From Otatea glauca (lineage: Eukaryota > Streptophyta > Magnoliopsida > Poales > Poaceae): DNA of 64,000 nt. Location: contig CM070728.1 in assembly GCA_036346275.1 (NCBI GenBank), forward strand, positions 22,530,723 through 22,594,722, in the 5' to 3' direction. A program made the position numbers and the translations under genes. Shown one piece after another: positions 34,978-45,304 of the stretch. Below the pieces are notes generated by a model. The model saw only the letters and a list, made by a program, of their open reading frames with translations. It did not search any database and was not told the DNA's origin. Every line of letters starts with the position of its first letter. Position 1 is the first letter of the stretch.

Positions 34978-35861
34978 TTAGTGGTTAGGTTGCCATGGTT
35001 GAGACAAAGCACCATCGAGATTAGCTCTAGCTAAAATAGGTGGAGAAGACGAAGCGATGGATTGATGCGAGAATTACGTTTGTTGTTGTTGTTGTTTACA
35101 CTATGTGAACACAAGTGTAATCTTACAATGATGTTTTGTTCAAGGGATCAGATGGTGAATGAATTATTTGATCCTAGCTTCAAATCTAACACACTTGTGT
35201 GGTTTGAGAAATGTAATAGATTGGTTTATCATCATCTTTTCCCTCGTAAGCACATATTTATATAAAATAGATGATTTTATCCTACTAAATTTTATAGAAT
35301 GATCTCACAATAAACCAATCTATCTTTGAATTATATGTTACAGTTGTTAGAGTACATAGTATAGTGCACTGTCTTCTGGTTTCCTTTTTCCAGTACGTAA
35401 TATATGGTCTTTTCCTTTTCTAGAACGTTTGTTTCCTTTTCCTTAATTCCAGGATATTTGTTTCCTTTTCCTTGAGATGATCTTTGGAGGTGGGGAGATC
35501 ATTGTGGGCCACGAGGATGAGTTAGACACATTAAACAATGGCCATCGGATGTGGGTGAGTAAAGCCGAGGAAAGATCTGAGAGGTTAATTTTGATGGAGG
35601 CAAGTTTCTGGGGACGTTTCGCTGGGTGCATGAAGGTTGGGCCATCTCTAATAGGATGTATTATTTGGAGTGGACGTAGAAATGAATGTTTAGGTGCATT
35701 ATAAAAGGGTATAGATGCACCGGAGCTTCTAAAGCCTCCGTATCCACCAAAAAGATGGGCTCCAACCTTTGTGTTACAACTAGCCCCAGCTTATAGACCC
35801 GTTTGGTTCCGTATCCAAGGTCCTAAGGCTATAGGATCAAACTGTAATATAAGATATCTAA
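34978..35861. other. No gene recognised
   Basis: The frames at 34594-35034 and 35062-35265 have no motif, and the first spans the hAT MITE. Around 35380-35470 GTTTCCTTTTCC-like words recur. 35790-35860 has a GACCCGTTTGGTTCC start that may be a truncated relative of the MITE that follows. Confidence 0.4.
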
Positions 35862-35864
35862 TTA

Positions 35865-36166
35865 GGACCCGTTTGGTTCAGGGTTAAGAGGTGGGTTAGG
35901 AGTTTAACTCGTTAAACACAGCCCTTTAACCCTCCTAACTCAAGATTAAGTTAACTTAGCAAACTGGTGGAATAAACTAGCCTAGCACAACTAGCCCTCC
36001 TAAGTGCTGTTTTTTTTTCTATTGCTAACTTAGCTAATCCACCTAATCTAGTCAAACCGTAATTTATATTAACACGGTTAGTTGGCAAAACAAAATGTAG
36101 GTTAAGCCAACATAACTGGGTTAAGGTTGGCTAACACCTTCAACTTAACCTCGAACCAAATGCATC
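35865..36166. mobile_element. Tourist-like MITE, GGACCCGTTTGGTTC ends
   Basis: The left end GGACCCGTTTGGTTCAGGGTTAA pairs with the inverted right end GATGCATTTGGTTCGAGGTTAA. TTA is present on both sides (35862-35864 and 36167-36169). It is 302 bp without a gene. Confidence 0.75.
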
Positions 36167-36227
36167 TTATGGTTTACCTATTTGGCCAGCTCCAGCATCC
36201 AACCAATGGGCAGGAGCTGATCTCAAA

Positions 36228-36790
36228 TAATAACACTATTATACGCGGAAGAATTCCAGCGCTCTCAAGCCACAAGGTACATTTTTTTGTGAAAAAACCA
36301 TCCGAAAAATCCGAAATAACACCATTATATGCGGATGAATTCCAGTGCTCTCAAGCCACAAGGTACATTTTTTTGTGAAAAAGCCCTCCGAAAAATCCAA
36401 AATAACACCATTATACGCGGAAGAATTCCAGCGCTCTCAAGCCACAAGGTACATTTTTGGAAAATTCGAAATCGCGATTAGGTCCTTCCACCTGTTATTT
36501 TGCAGGACCGACACTGGAAAATCCGAAATCACGAATAATAACACTATTATACGCGGAAGAATTCCAGCGCTCTCAAGCCACAAGGTACATATTTTGTGAA
36601 AAAACCCTCCAGAAAATCCGAAATAACACCATTATACGCGGAAGAATTCCAGCGCTCTCAAGCCACAAGGTACATTTTTTTGTGAAAAAGCCCTCCGAAA
36701 AATCCGAAATAACACCATTATACGCGGAAGAATTCCAGCGCTCTCAAGCCACAAGGTACATTTTTTTGTGAAAATGCCCTCCGGAAAATC
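36228..36790. repeat. 86-bp tandem array with one 136-bp interval
   Basis: The word ATACGCGGA (ATATGCGGA in unit two) begins six units at 36241, 36327, 36413, 36549, 36634 and 36720. Spacing is 85-86 bp except for one 136-bp gap, where about 50 bp of GCGATTAGGTCCTTCCACC-type sequence is inserted. The units are highly alike (GAATTCCAGCGCTCTCAAGC in most), so the array is young. Confidence 0.9.
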
Positions 36791-37260
36791 CGAAAATCGC
36801 GATTAGGTCCTTCCACCGGTTATTTTGCAAGACCGACACTGGAAAATCCGAAATTGCGAACAGGTCCTTTCACGGTTATTTTGCAAAGACGACCCTGTGA
36901 TTCCGCAAATTTGATCCGGACATCGGTTCTTTCGACCCGGGAGATTTCGAAATCACGAACAGGTCCTTCTACTGATTATTTTACAAAAAAGACCCCGTAG
37001 TTCCGTAAATTCGACACGAGCGCCGGTTCTTTCCACCCAAAAGATTTGAAATTACGTTTAGGCCTGGTTATTTTCGCAGAAAAAAGATTTCAAAATCGCG
37101 AACAGGTCCTTCTACGATTATTTTGCAAAAAAGATCCGTTGTTCCGCAAATTCGACACTAGCGCCGGTTCTTTCGACCCGAAAGATTTGAAATTACGTTT
37201 AGGTCCAGTTATTTTTGAAAAGAAAAAACTTAGGTCAAATTTTTCCACGCGGCATGGCAT
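36790..37260 (+). repeat. Degenerate array, left partner of an inverted pair
   Basis: Units carry GCGAACAGGTCCTTCTAC, TTATTTTGCAAAAAAGA, a TTCCGCAAATTCGAC word and GCCGGTTCTTTCGACCC. The reverse complement of 39530-40140 shows the same order of words. The two blocks may be the subterminal regions of one unidentified transposon. Confidence 0.65.
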
Positions 37261-39529
37261 CATACACGGATCTGCCTAGTTAAACCAAATGCCCTAGCTC
37301 GATCAGAAGCTCATTTCCGAAAAAGGTTGTACAAGCTGGAGCCAGATTCAGTGAGCTACGACAGTGGCAAGGAACCAAATGACCCCTAGAAAAATCAATC
37401 TTGTTTAAGCGTGTGAGAAAGCGTAACAAACTAACAATAAACTAAAGAGACAAGAATAAAAGGACTGTTTCTTTAGGATTAATGTCTGCTGGGGGAGCTA
37501 CAGCTTTTCTGAAAAGCTGTTTTTTAGTTTTTAGACTGAAAAGTAGTTGTAGCTTTTTATAAAAACTGTTTGATAAATAGCTAATTTCCCTTAGCAATAG
37601 CTGCAAAAGCAAGTCCTATCTAGCTTTCAGTTTTTGGCTTTTACTAGTTATATATGGCTTCTAGCTTATACCAAAAGCCGCTTAAAAGCTGAGCTGTTTG
37701 AAGAGGCGTAGTGGTTTTTCCGAGGTTGAAACCGGCTTAAAGCCCTGTTTGCCTTAGTTTTTTTTGCTTATAGCTTAATGGCTAGCCTTATGGCTTAAGC
37801 AGCTTAAAAACAATCTGCTTTAGACGTGGTAGAGATGGGTAATTTTTCTCTAACTTCAATGATATTGTCTAAACTCAATTCTTAATAAGCTGAAAAATAT
37901 ATCTTAAATGACTTTTAGCTTTTAGTTACGAAGCTTATAGCTTTTTAAAAAATCTGGTTAAAAAGTCACCCTATATTTAGACTTTGACCTTTTAACTGTT
38001 AAAAAACAGAAAAAGCTCAATCAATCAGAACAAAAGCAACTTCTGGCTTCAGCTCAAAAGTTAAGCCTTTGGAGTAGGGTCCCCCCGCCATGCAGTGTAC
38101 TATACTGTCCTGCACCACTAGGTCGGACCCACATCATCTCTGGCGAGTGGGCTCATGCACCGACTGGGGGCCTCAGACCACAGCGGAATCCCAGATTCCC
38201 AGACATCTCCTGGCCCAAAGCCCAGCCAATTCTGCCCCTTCCCTAGAGAGTCGAGACTCGAGAGAGATGCATGAGCAAAATCAGAAGATTCGACCTATTT
38301 GGTCTCCTTCACATTTTTTTTTACCTTTCCCTCGTCATCTTCTCGACCGCGAAAGTACCGATATACAATTGTCACCTATCGTACTTCTCTACCACGTTAG
38401 GTCATCGGCACTGAACCCACAGCGACAGATAAGCTATAGTGATACCCAAGGACAATAGGACAGGATGTCCGTAGTTACTTGCTATGGTACTTGAGCTCAC
38501 AGAATGGTAGGGTCTGCTAGTTGCCAGAGCTTATCGAAGAATGGACGGAGTCGCTACAGTATCGACGAGGTTTCGCAAGAAATCATGGCACGGCACACGC
38601 AGAAACTCCTCGCTCCTCGGCTCGCCAGATTTTTCGTCTAGAACAGGGTAGAATTTTGTTCGGAAACGATGAAAAACGGAGGGTGCAGAGGTTCTGTGAA
38701 AAGGTGATCTCATCGCGATCGTTGCGTAGTACAGCGCCACGGCACAGGCAGCCAGGGGGAGAGAGAGAGAGAGATGCCCCGACCGGCCATTAATGGTGTG
38801 GCTTCTACGTGAAGGAAACAACTCCACGCTTTACGAGGCCAGAGCCGAGCCGAACCAACCCGACGCCGACACGGGACAAAACAATTCATCCGTTCACCTC
38901 TCCGAGACGAATCCGAGGAGAGAGAAACCAGGACAACTACAGGGCGTTCACGTTCTGGAATATATATGCTCGGGTTTTCCCTTATGACGAAGAAGATTCT
39001 TATTATCGCCACTAAGCTTCGGCTTTAAGAGCAGCGCTAATTAGAGTACCTCAGGTCGAGCAAGTGGTCGTTCTCTCTCGGGTGTTGGTGAGTTGGACAG
39101 GGAGCTGGAGATCGACCTGATCAAGAACCTGGATTACTTGGGCTGATTAAACATGCATGGCTTATATATCCTGCAGCAGAATAGAATAGGAGTATAGGAC
39201 ACAAAGTTGCTCCTCTTGATTCAAACTTGTTGGACAAGGGTTGACATGCTCGTGTTGACTTTGCAGAGCATGAGGTGTCCAGTCAGCTAGTATGTCCAGT
39301 TGGGGCAAGGTGATCAGCACACCGGACCGGCGGAGGAGTATGGAAGGGACCAACCGGTGTGCTATGTCCTCGGCTTGTCCCTTGGGACTAATTAAGCCAG
39401 CTAAGGTTTTGCGCGGTGGTTTTATCACAAAAATAATCAGATAGCTCTTCTAACCGTACTGTGATTTAATGAAGCACGTAAATTCCACAATAATTTTGCA
39501 GTAATCAGTATAACTAGGGAGAATCGCGC
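37261..39529. other. Interior between inverted arrays; no gene recognised
   Basis: 37480-38070 is rich in AGCTTTT/AAAAGCT words and probably holds one or two MITEs (see 37489-37698). 38090-39010 is GC-richer with a (GA)n run near 38760 and short frames lacking motifs. It could be a captured gene fragment or promoter, but nothing supports a product. Confidence 0.35.
37489..37698. mobile_element. Possible MITE with GAGCTACAGCTTTT ends
   Basis: GAGCTACAGCTTTTCTG at the left and CGCTTAAAAGCTGAGCTG at the right are roughly complementary, and the interior is full of AGCTTTT words, as in common grass MITEs. I could not identify a target duplication. A second AGCTT-rich block follows at 37735-38070. 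Confidence 0.35.
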
Positions 39530-40140
39530 GAGATGCCGCGCCGTGCGAAAAAAATCTGGTTCGAGGTTTTTTTGCAAAAAAAACGTAATTTCAGTTTTCT
39601 TGGTGATGTTTTTCAAAAAAATTGGTTGGCTAGGAGCCGTCGGCGAGTTTGCGTGACCACGGGGTTCTTTGTGCAAAAAAAACTGGTGGAGGACTCGTCC
39701 ATGTTTTTTTAAAAAAAATTGGCTCATTAGGAACCGTCGGCGAATTTACGTAATCACGGGGTTCTTTGTACAAAAACAACTAGTGGCAACCTTGGGGTTC
39801 TTTGTGCAAAAAAACAGGTAGAGGACTTGTTACGAGTTCTACGAGCTATCGTGTTTTTTAAAAAAGTTGGCTCGCTAGGAGCCATCAGCGAATTTGTGGA
39901 AACAGGGTCCTTTTTGGGAAAAAATAGTGGAAGGATCTATCCGCGATTGCAAAAAAAGGTGGAGGATCCTTTCGCGAATATACGAAAATAGGGGTCCTTT
40001 CTGCAAAAAAATGATAGAAGGAGCGATCCGTAACCGTGGAGGACCCCTCCGCGAATATGCGGAACCACAGGGTCCTTTTTGCAAAAAAAGGTGAAAAGAC
40101 CTATCTGTAATTTCGAATTTTCGAAGGGCCTAAACTCGAA
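39530..40140 (-). repeat. Degenerate array, right partner of an inverted pair
   Basis: Repeats of GGGTCCTTTTTGCAAAAAA, GGAGGATCC and GCGAATTTACG occur about every 60-110 bp. Read on the minus strand they match the units at 36790-37260 (TTTTGCAAAAAGGACCC, TTCCGCATATTCGCGG). Confidence 0.65.
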
Positions 40141-42045
40141 AGAGCTGACGTGGCACAGGCGGGAGGGCTCCAATCCTTCCCGCTAAGATAATTCGGAATG
40201 TAATATGGGTAGTATATATATTATACCACGAGTCTTGCAAAGTTCTCATGTTACCGGTGGAGCCCCAAGGAGTTCTTATTTGGTACATCTTCGGGCTCTC
40301 CCACAGATATATTTCAAAAATTCGGCTTCTAAAATCGCTTAGTAAACCAGTTCAATTAAAAAAACGAAAAATTCGGAAAAAATTTATGCGACGTAAATCG
40401 GTCGAAAATTGGTGAAAATCGCTCGATTTTTGAAGAAAATAGACGAAAATTGCTCAAAAAAATTGACCACAAAAAAAGTTCAACTAGCCTGTGTTTTTCC
40501 ATGGAAACGGTTGATTTTTTATTTCTTTTTCAAAAAATTTGATTTTGAAACTCTACGATTTTCGGCTCGATATTTTCGAATTTCGAACGATTTTCTTCAA
40601 ATTGATATTGTTAACCCTGCCTGTCAGTATATATCAAACAACTTCTGTGTAAAATTAAACTACCATGTTCACTAGCATATATTAATTGTCCAGTTCATTA
40701 GTTTAGCCCCAGTGAACCGAGACATTTTTTAGCTTTGTAACAATTTTTTTTATAAATCTGGCGTCGAAGATAGAACTATTTTTGCAATTGCGTTCAAAAG
40801 GGGGCTAAATTTACAAAAAATAAAATACTACGCACATGGCTAAAAATGCGACGAGGATCATAGTAACATTGTGCGCTCGGTGGTTTGAAAATTTTGATCG
40901 TGGTCGGTGCGAGCTTGACGTCGTGCTTAGTTTAATGGCAACATCTCGCACTGCATTTTTCTTGTCCTTCTTCCCTGTCTCTTAGATATGTAGCACTACG
41001 TGCTTCCGGTGAATAATGCTCACGCACAGGAGAAAACCGGCCACCTACCGGGGAAATGCATCTGACGACGTGCTGGGAAGCAATGTCTCTTTAATCACAC
41101 GGTTTGGAATTGACACTAGCTAAGGTTTTCTCAATTTAGCTAATTAGACTTATTAGGAGATATATCTAGTTAATTTGCACCCATAGCTAGCTAGGTGCGA
41201 ACATGAAGATTAGTCACATGGACAATTGGATGTGAGATGGATGAATAAGATTTGAAGGGACTTAATTAGAGTCACATAGTGGGTAACTTTCTGAAGACAA
41301 GGGACACCACTGTATCAAAACATAAAACATGTAGAACGAATCTGATCCATCAATTCCGTGTCTAGCGGTCCATGTGTACGTGAGTTTGCAACCTTGCATG
41401 ATTGCACCTGGCTATGTTGGTTTGAACCTGATATATCCCTATGTATCAATAGTAACCTGCATGGCCAAATTTATCATTTCAGCCGCAACTTATAGCTTAA
41501 TCTTAATTAATTAATCACAATAGCTAATGTGTCATGATGACAATGCATGCCCTACAAAAAGAATCAAAGGGTTGGGCTTTCGGTTTTTAGGATGGCTACA
41601 TATGCATTTGCATTATGCTACAGCGCCCTTTTCTGCTAGCTGATGGAGAGATGCATGCATGTTACCTATCTTTGGTTGCAAGAACAGTGAGATGTTACCT
41701 TTCTCATAAGCTAATCATTAGTAGCAGTTAATGATGCGAATCTTGATTAACTGATAGGCCACTTCGCCCTATCCAGGGTCCTCACAAAATCATTTTTGCA
41801 TGCATGGAATGGGAAATTGTTGGACCACTCGTACCCGGCCCGTTCCCATATTCCCTTAATCAATACGGGATATGCTAGCCGCGATGTTCTGTTTCATGGT
41901 AGAATCTAGTTAGTTAAAAACCTTTTCGATTTTTTTTGTGAGAATTAAACTATTTTCTGTGATTTTTTTATTCCAAACATGTCGTTAATCTTAGTAAGAT
42001 TTTGTTGGCATTACTTATATCTAAAAATAATGTTTTAAGTAGCTA
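40141..42045. other. Intergenic DNA, no gene recognised
   Basis: 40310-40615 resembles a very diverged relative of the hAT-like MITE at 22236-22635 (AATCGCTCGATTTTTGAAG words, ending AACCCTG) but lacks a recognisable left end. The remainder is AT-rich with TAGCTAGC words and no coding signal. Confidence 0.35.
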
Positions 42046-42275
42046 TTTCCTCCTGTTAACAAAAACACATCGTTTTGGATACGTGTGGTCAAACTTTGGC
42101 TATTGATATTTTTAAAAATATTTAGAATGGATACATAAGAAGTATATCTATTGAAAAATACTTTCATAATAATATAATTTTATTTGGTTTATAAATATAT
42201 CATAGTAATAATTAGTGGTCAAAGTTGTATTTTAGCAACCATGTGTCAATATCCAAAATAACATAATAGAGGGAG
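42046..42275. mobile_element. Stowaway-like MITE (Tc1/mariner type)
   Basis: The ends TTTCCTCCTGTTAACAAA and, inverted from the right, CTCCCTCTATTATGTTATTTTGG follow the CTCCCTCCGT consensus of Stowaway elements, and the interior pair GGTCAAACTTTG/CAAAGT...GACC is also typical. TA precedes the left end; the right TA is not preserved. Confidence 0.6.
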
Positions 42276-42309
42276 TGTTGTATAAAAATAGAAATATGCT
42301 TGTCAAAAG

Positions 42310-42538
42310 CCACTGCAATACCATAGCCCAGTTGGTTCGAGAGCCAGAGAGCTCGTGATCGGTTGCGAGTTTGATTATCTGGATCGACTCGTGGGCCTCA
42401 CCCAAAAATAAAATTAAGACGGGTACATATAAGTGTGTGTTCAGTAAGATAGTTAGTTAGAGACTCTATAAAATATCCTGCGTGTGTGCGCGTGTGGAGT
42501 TTGTGTGTGGTGTACTGTGTGTGTCCTTCTAAAAAAAG
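42310..42538 (+). mobile_element. SINE (tRNA-derived)
   Basis: A-box TAGCCCAGTTGG (42324-42335) and B-box-like GCGAGTTTGATTA (from 42365) at tRNA spacing, then GACTCGTGGGCCTCACCC, a GT-rich tail (GTGTGTGCGCGTGTGG) and a final CTTCTAAAAAAAG. The head-to-tail layout suits a grass SINE. I found no clear target duplication. Not a functional tRNA. Confidence 0.6.
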
Positions 42539-43823
42539 TATAAGCTAATGTCTAAGATAGACTAAGCTAAACTTAGCTAGCTTTATGCATGGTGCCCCAG
42601 TACAGACTACAGAGTAACACCCTTATTAGTTAGGGTCCTTGACCAAATCAGTTTGCATGCGGCATGCTCCCATGTTCCACACCTCAACCAAACCCGTCTA
42701 CATATCTGCCTCTTCACACACAGACCTCGATCAGCACTAATAAAGTATTAGCATCTAATGACGCCTTTTGCAAAGCCGGTTCGGTGGTGATTTGTTTAGC
42801 CACAAAGTTAACCGCCTCCTTCGTTTGACTAAGATTCTCCCAATTAACAAGCAAATTAAACCTCGCGCGATCGATCCATCTGACGCTGCACGCGTACATG
42901 CATACGCGTGCGCGCCGAGCGGGCGGACGGACTGAACGGACGCGTCATGCATGATCCCCCACAATCACCAACCATGATTGGAACCACACACAAACATATA
43001 ATTCTCTCCTCGCAAGATTAAAGAAAAAACAAGAGAAAAGCTAGACTGACATTGTGGCCGTATGGATGCCACAAGTGCAGAGATCATGACACGATCGACG
43101 CGGCTTGGACCACGCATTGGTTCGGCTAAAAATTAGCGAGCTTTTGATGGTTTTGTGTTGGCTCAATGGAGCGTTTGGGCGCGCTTAAAGAACGGGGAGG
43201 GACACATGGGCGGATCATGCGCGGCCACCGGGCGGCCGGCCGGCCGGGCGGGGGCTCGCGTGGCCTCGGCGCGATCGCGCGCGCGTGGCGTGGCGTGATT
43301 TGAGCGACAAAGCGGCCGTTTTGGCTGCGTCGGCACGCGCGGCGTGCGCGCCCGCCGACGGCGAGAAATCAAAAGGGAGGGGCAGAAAGGTGGCGAGGGT
43401 TAGTGTGGCGCGCGAGTGAGATTGTGAGACTGCGTGAGATGCGGAGGGCGACTTGCTACGAGTTTAGGGGCTAAACATATACTGCCTTTTGTATTGCCTT
43501 TATATATATATATATATATATAGAATTGTATTGCCTTTTTATGTATAGATCATGCTGCTTTTTGTTAACGTATTGTTTTGAGATGATCCTATCTTTTCAG
43601 AGTTCTTCCTCGAAGGTGACGTGCCCGGGGCTTCTTGTTAATGAAGCAAAAACTCGATTTCAGCACATAAAAACGGTGGAGGTGAAAGCCAATGCTGAAA
43701 TGCATCTTCCTTTATATTTACAATCCTCTCTACGGATTCTTACAAAGTGCTTTATGGTGATTAAATTCCAGAATATACAGTGGTTGTAGCTACTAATGGG
43801 ACATAGATTGGGTACAGGCCTTT
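42539..43823. other. Intergenic DNA with GC-rich island at 43160-43440
   Basis: The island contains CGGCCGGCCGGCCGGGCGG and GCGCGATCGCGCGCGCG and stands out from the AT-rich surroundings. A promoter or exon of an undetected gene is possible; only short frames are present. A (TA)n tract lies at 43501-43522. Confidence 0.35.
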
Positions 43824-44024
43824 GGGGACTACAACTTAAGCAGTCTCCAAAGGACCATCCAATCGAAAATGGAGGGTTCGGATTGACTAAAAATATTGGA
43901 TAGATTTTTATTGTGTGAAACACTGTTCATGATAACGTAGCGAAACATTGTTCACCAATCTGGATCGTTTGTCGCCTCGATCGAACGGTCCGGAACTATA
44001 AAGTATGTTTAAGTTGCAGTCCCT
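43824..44024. mobile_element. MITE with GGGACTACAACTTAAG ends
   Basis: GGGGACTACAACTTAAGC at the left pairs with the inverted right end AGGGACTGCAACTTAAAC, 201 bp apart. Same family and nearly the same length as 24520-24722. It lies about 850 bp upstream of the NPH3-type gene's GA-rich leader. Confidence 0.55.
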
Positions 44025-44869
44025 ATAGTGCGTGCATCCAATTTCTGACCGCTACTAATGTTGTGCTTGTTTTGTTATAATAGTTTAACCCACCAAACAC
44101 TTATGGCCGGTAAAGAAAATGAGCGACCAATCAGAAATTCAGAGTAGATATTTCGAGTTCTATGGTGGCTTAACAATACTGTTATAACTATGGTAAGGAT
44201 AGTATTATTATCTCACGCAAGTAAAGGTTCCTGTACAGTCTTAATAGGGATAATAACTTAAGCAACTCTGGTCCTCGACACCGTCATATCGAGCTAACGA
44301 ACAGATCAGATCGTAGGACAGGGTGTTGCTACAGTGCTTTTAAACAGTCACGTACACCTGATTAAATGCAGTTCCAATAAAACTGGATTGAACCTCTTTT
44401 CCTCGCACAAGGCTAAATTCAGGGGACAAAAGGAGCTTTTATTTTCTATCGTAAGAAAAAGAAAAGAAAAGTACATGAGGAGCCTTCTAGAAGAGAAGAG
44501 AGTGTAAAGAGAGGTATGTCCCTACACTACTACACTTCGTTATGCTTGCTCCCTCCTCTTAATTCTCTTCAGTTGTTCAGGGGTTAAAAAAATTCTCCCT
44601 CCTCTGAAGCGCGCCGCGCACAGAAAGCGACTTGTGCTATGCAAACGCTGCGCGCAAACACAGAACCGCCCCACCCGGCCACCCGTTGTAAAGGCTGCCG
44701 CACCCTGAAATGCTACTACAAAACATAAACAAGTATACTAATTAACCCAGCCAATTGCGGGAGTAAGTACAATATATAATCACACGGAGAATGGCTGTGC
44801 TGTGCCTGTGACAAAAGGGAGGTGTGGTGCCAGTAGCTTGGTAAGTATTATTATTATTAGAGCGTTGAA

Positions 44870-45304
44870 GTGAAGAAAAAGAGACGCACAGAAGAGCGAA
44901 AAGGCTAAGGCACAGTCTGGAGAGAGAGGGAGACCCATATTGACATTGCAAGCAAGGAGAAGGCGGCTTTGGCAGGCACAGAGAGGAGCAGAGATGAACA
45001 GAGGAAGAGAGAGATGAGAGAGACTAGAAAGAGAGAGGAGTTAATAATACCCCATCATTCACACGCCACGGCATCATCGGCGCCTCCTCCCTCCATATCC
45101 CTTCTTTAATTGCTGCGTTTAATCCCCCCTCCCTCACCAACCGCTTCTCTCTTGGTACTCTTCTTCTACTGCTGGTTTTTTTCGGTTCTTGCTCTGCTTC
45201 CCGCTGCTTCTCGTGGTGTGTTGCGGTGTGTCACGGTGCATGGGAAGGAGGCTCTGAGCGGGAGAGGTCTGGGAGGGAAAGGCCAGCGGCCAGGGAGGGG
45301 GAAG
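44870..45304 (+). promoter_or_regulatory. GA-rich leader of the NPH3-type gene, with short uORFs
   Basis: The stretch is rich in GAGAGA (44960-45045), as in plant GAGA/BPC-bound promoters and 5' UTRs. The transcription start is not determinable from sequence. If transcribed, two short upstream frames precede the main ATG: 44994-45017 (MNRGRER) and 45240-45257 (MGRRL). They could lower translation of the main frame. Confidence 0.4.

Noticed and set aside
36228..36790. Regularly spaced repeats resembling a CRISPR array
   Set aside because: The 86-bp units are homologous along their whole length, without unique spacers, and the DNA is plant nuclear. It is a tandem array.
38531..39012. Frames of 64-100 codons on both strands, possible captured gene
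   Set aside because: No motif, codon pattern or splice context supports a product. Left as unexplained interior sequence.
44240..44420. Third copy of the GACTACAACTTAAG MITE family
   Set aside because: Some words (ATAACTTAAGCA, TTGCTACAGTGC) are similar, but no pair of terminal repeats can be drawn.
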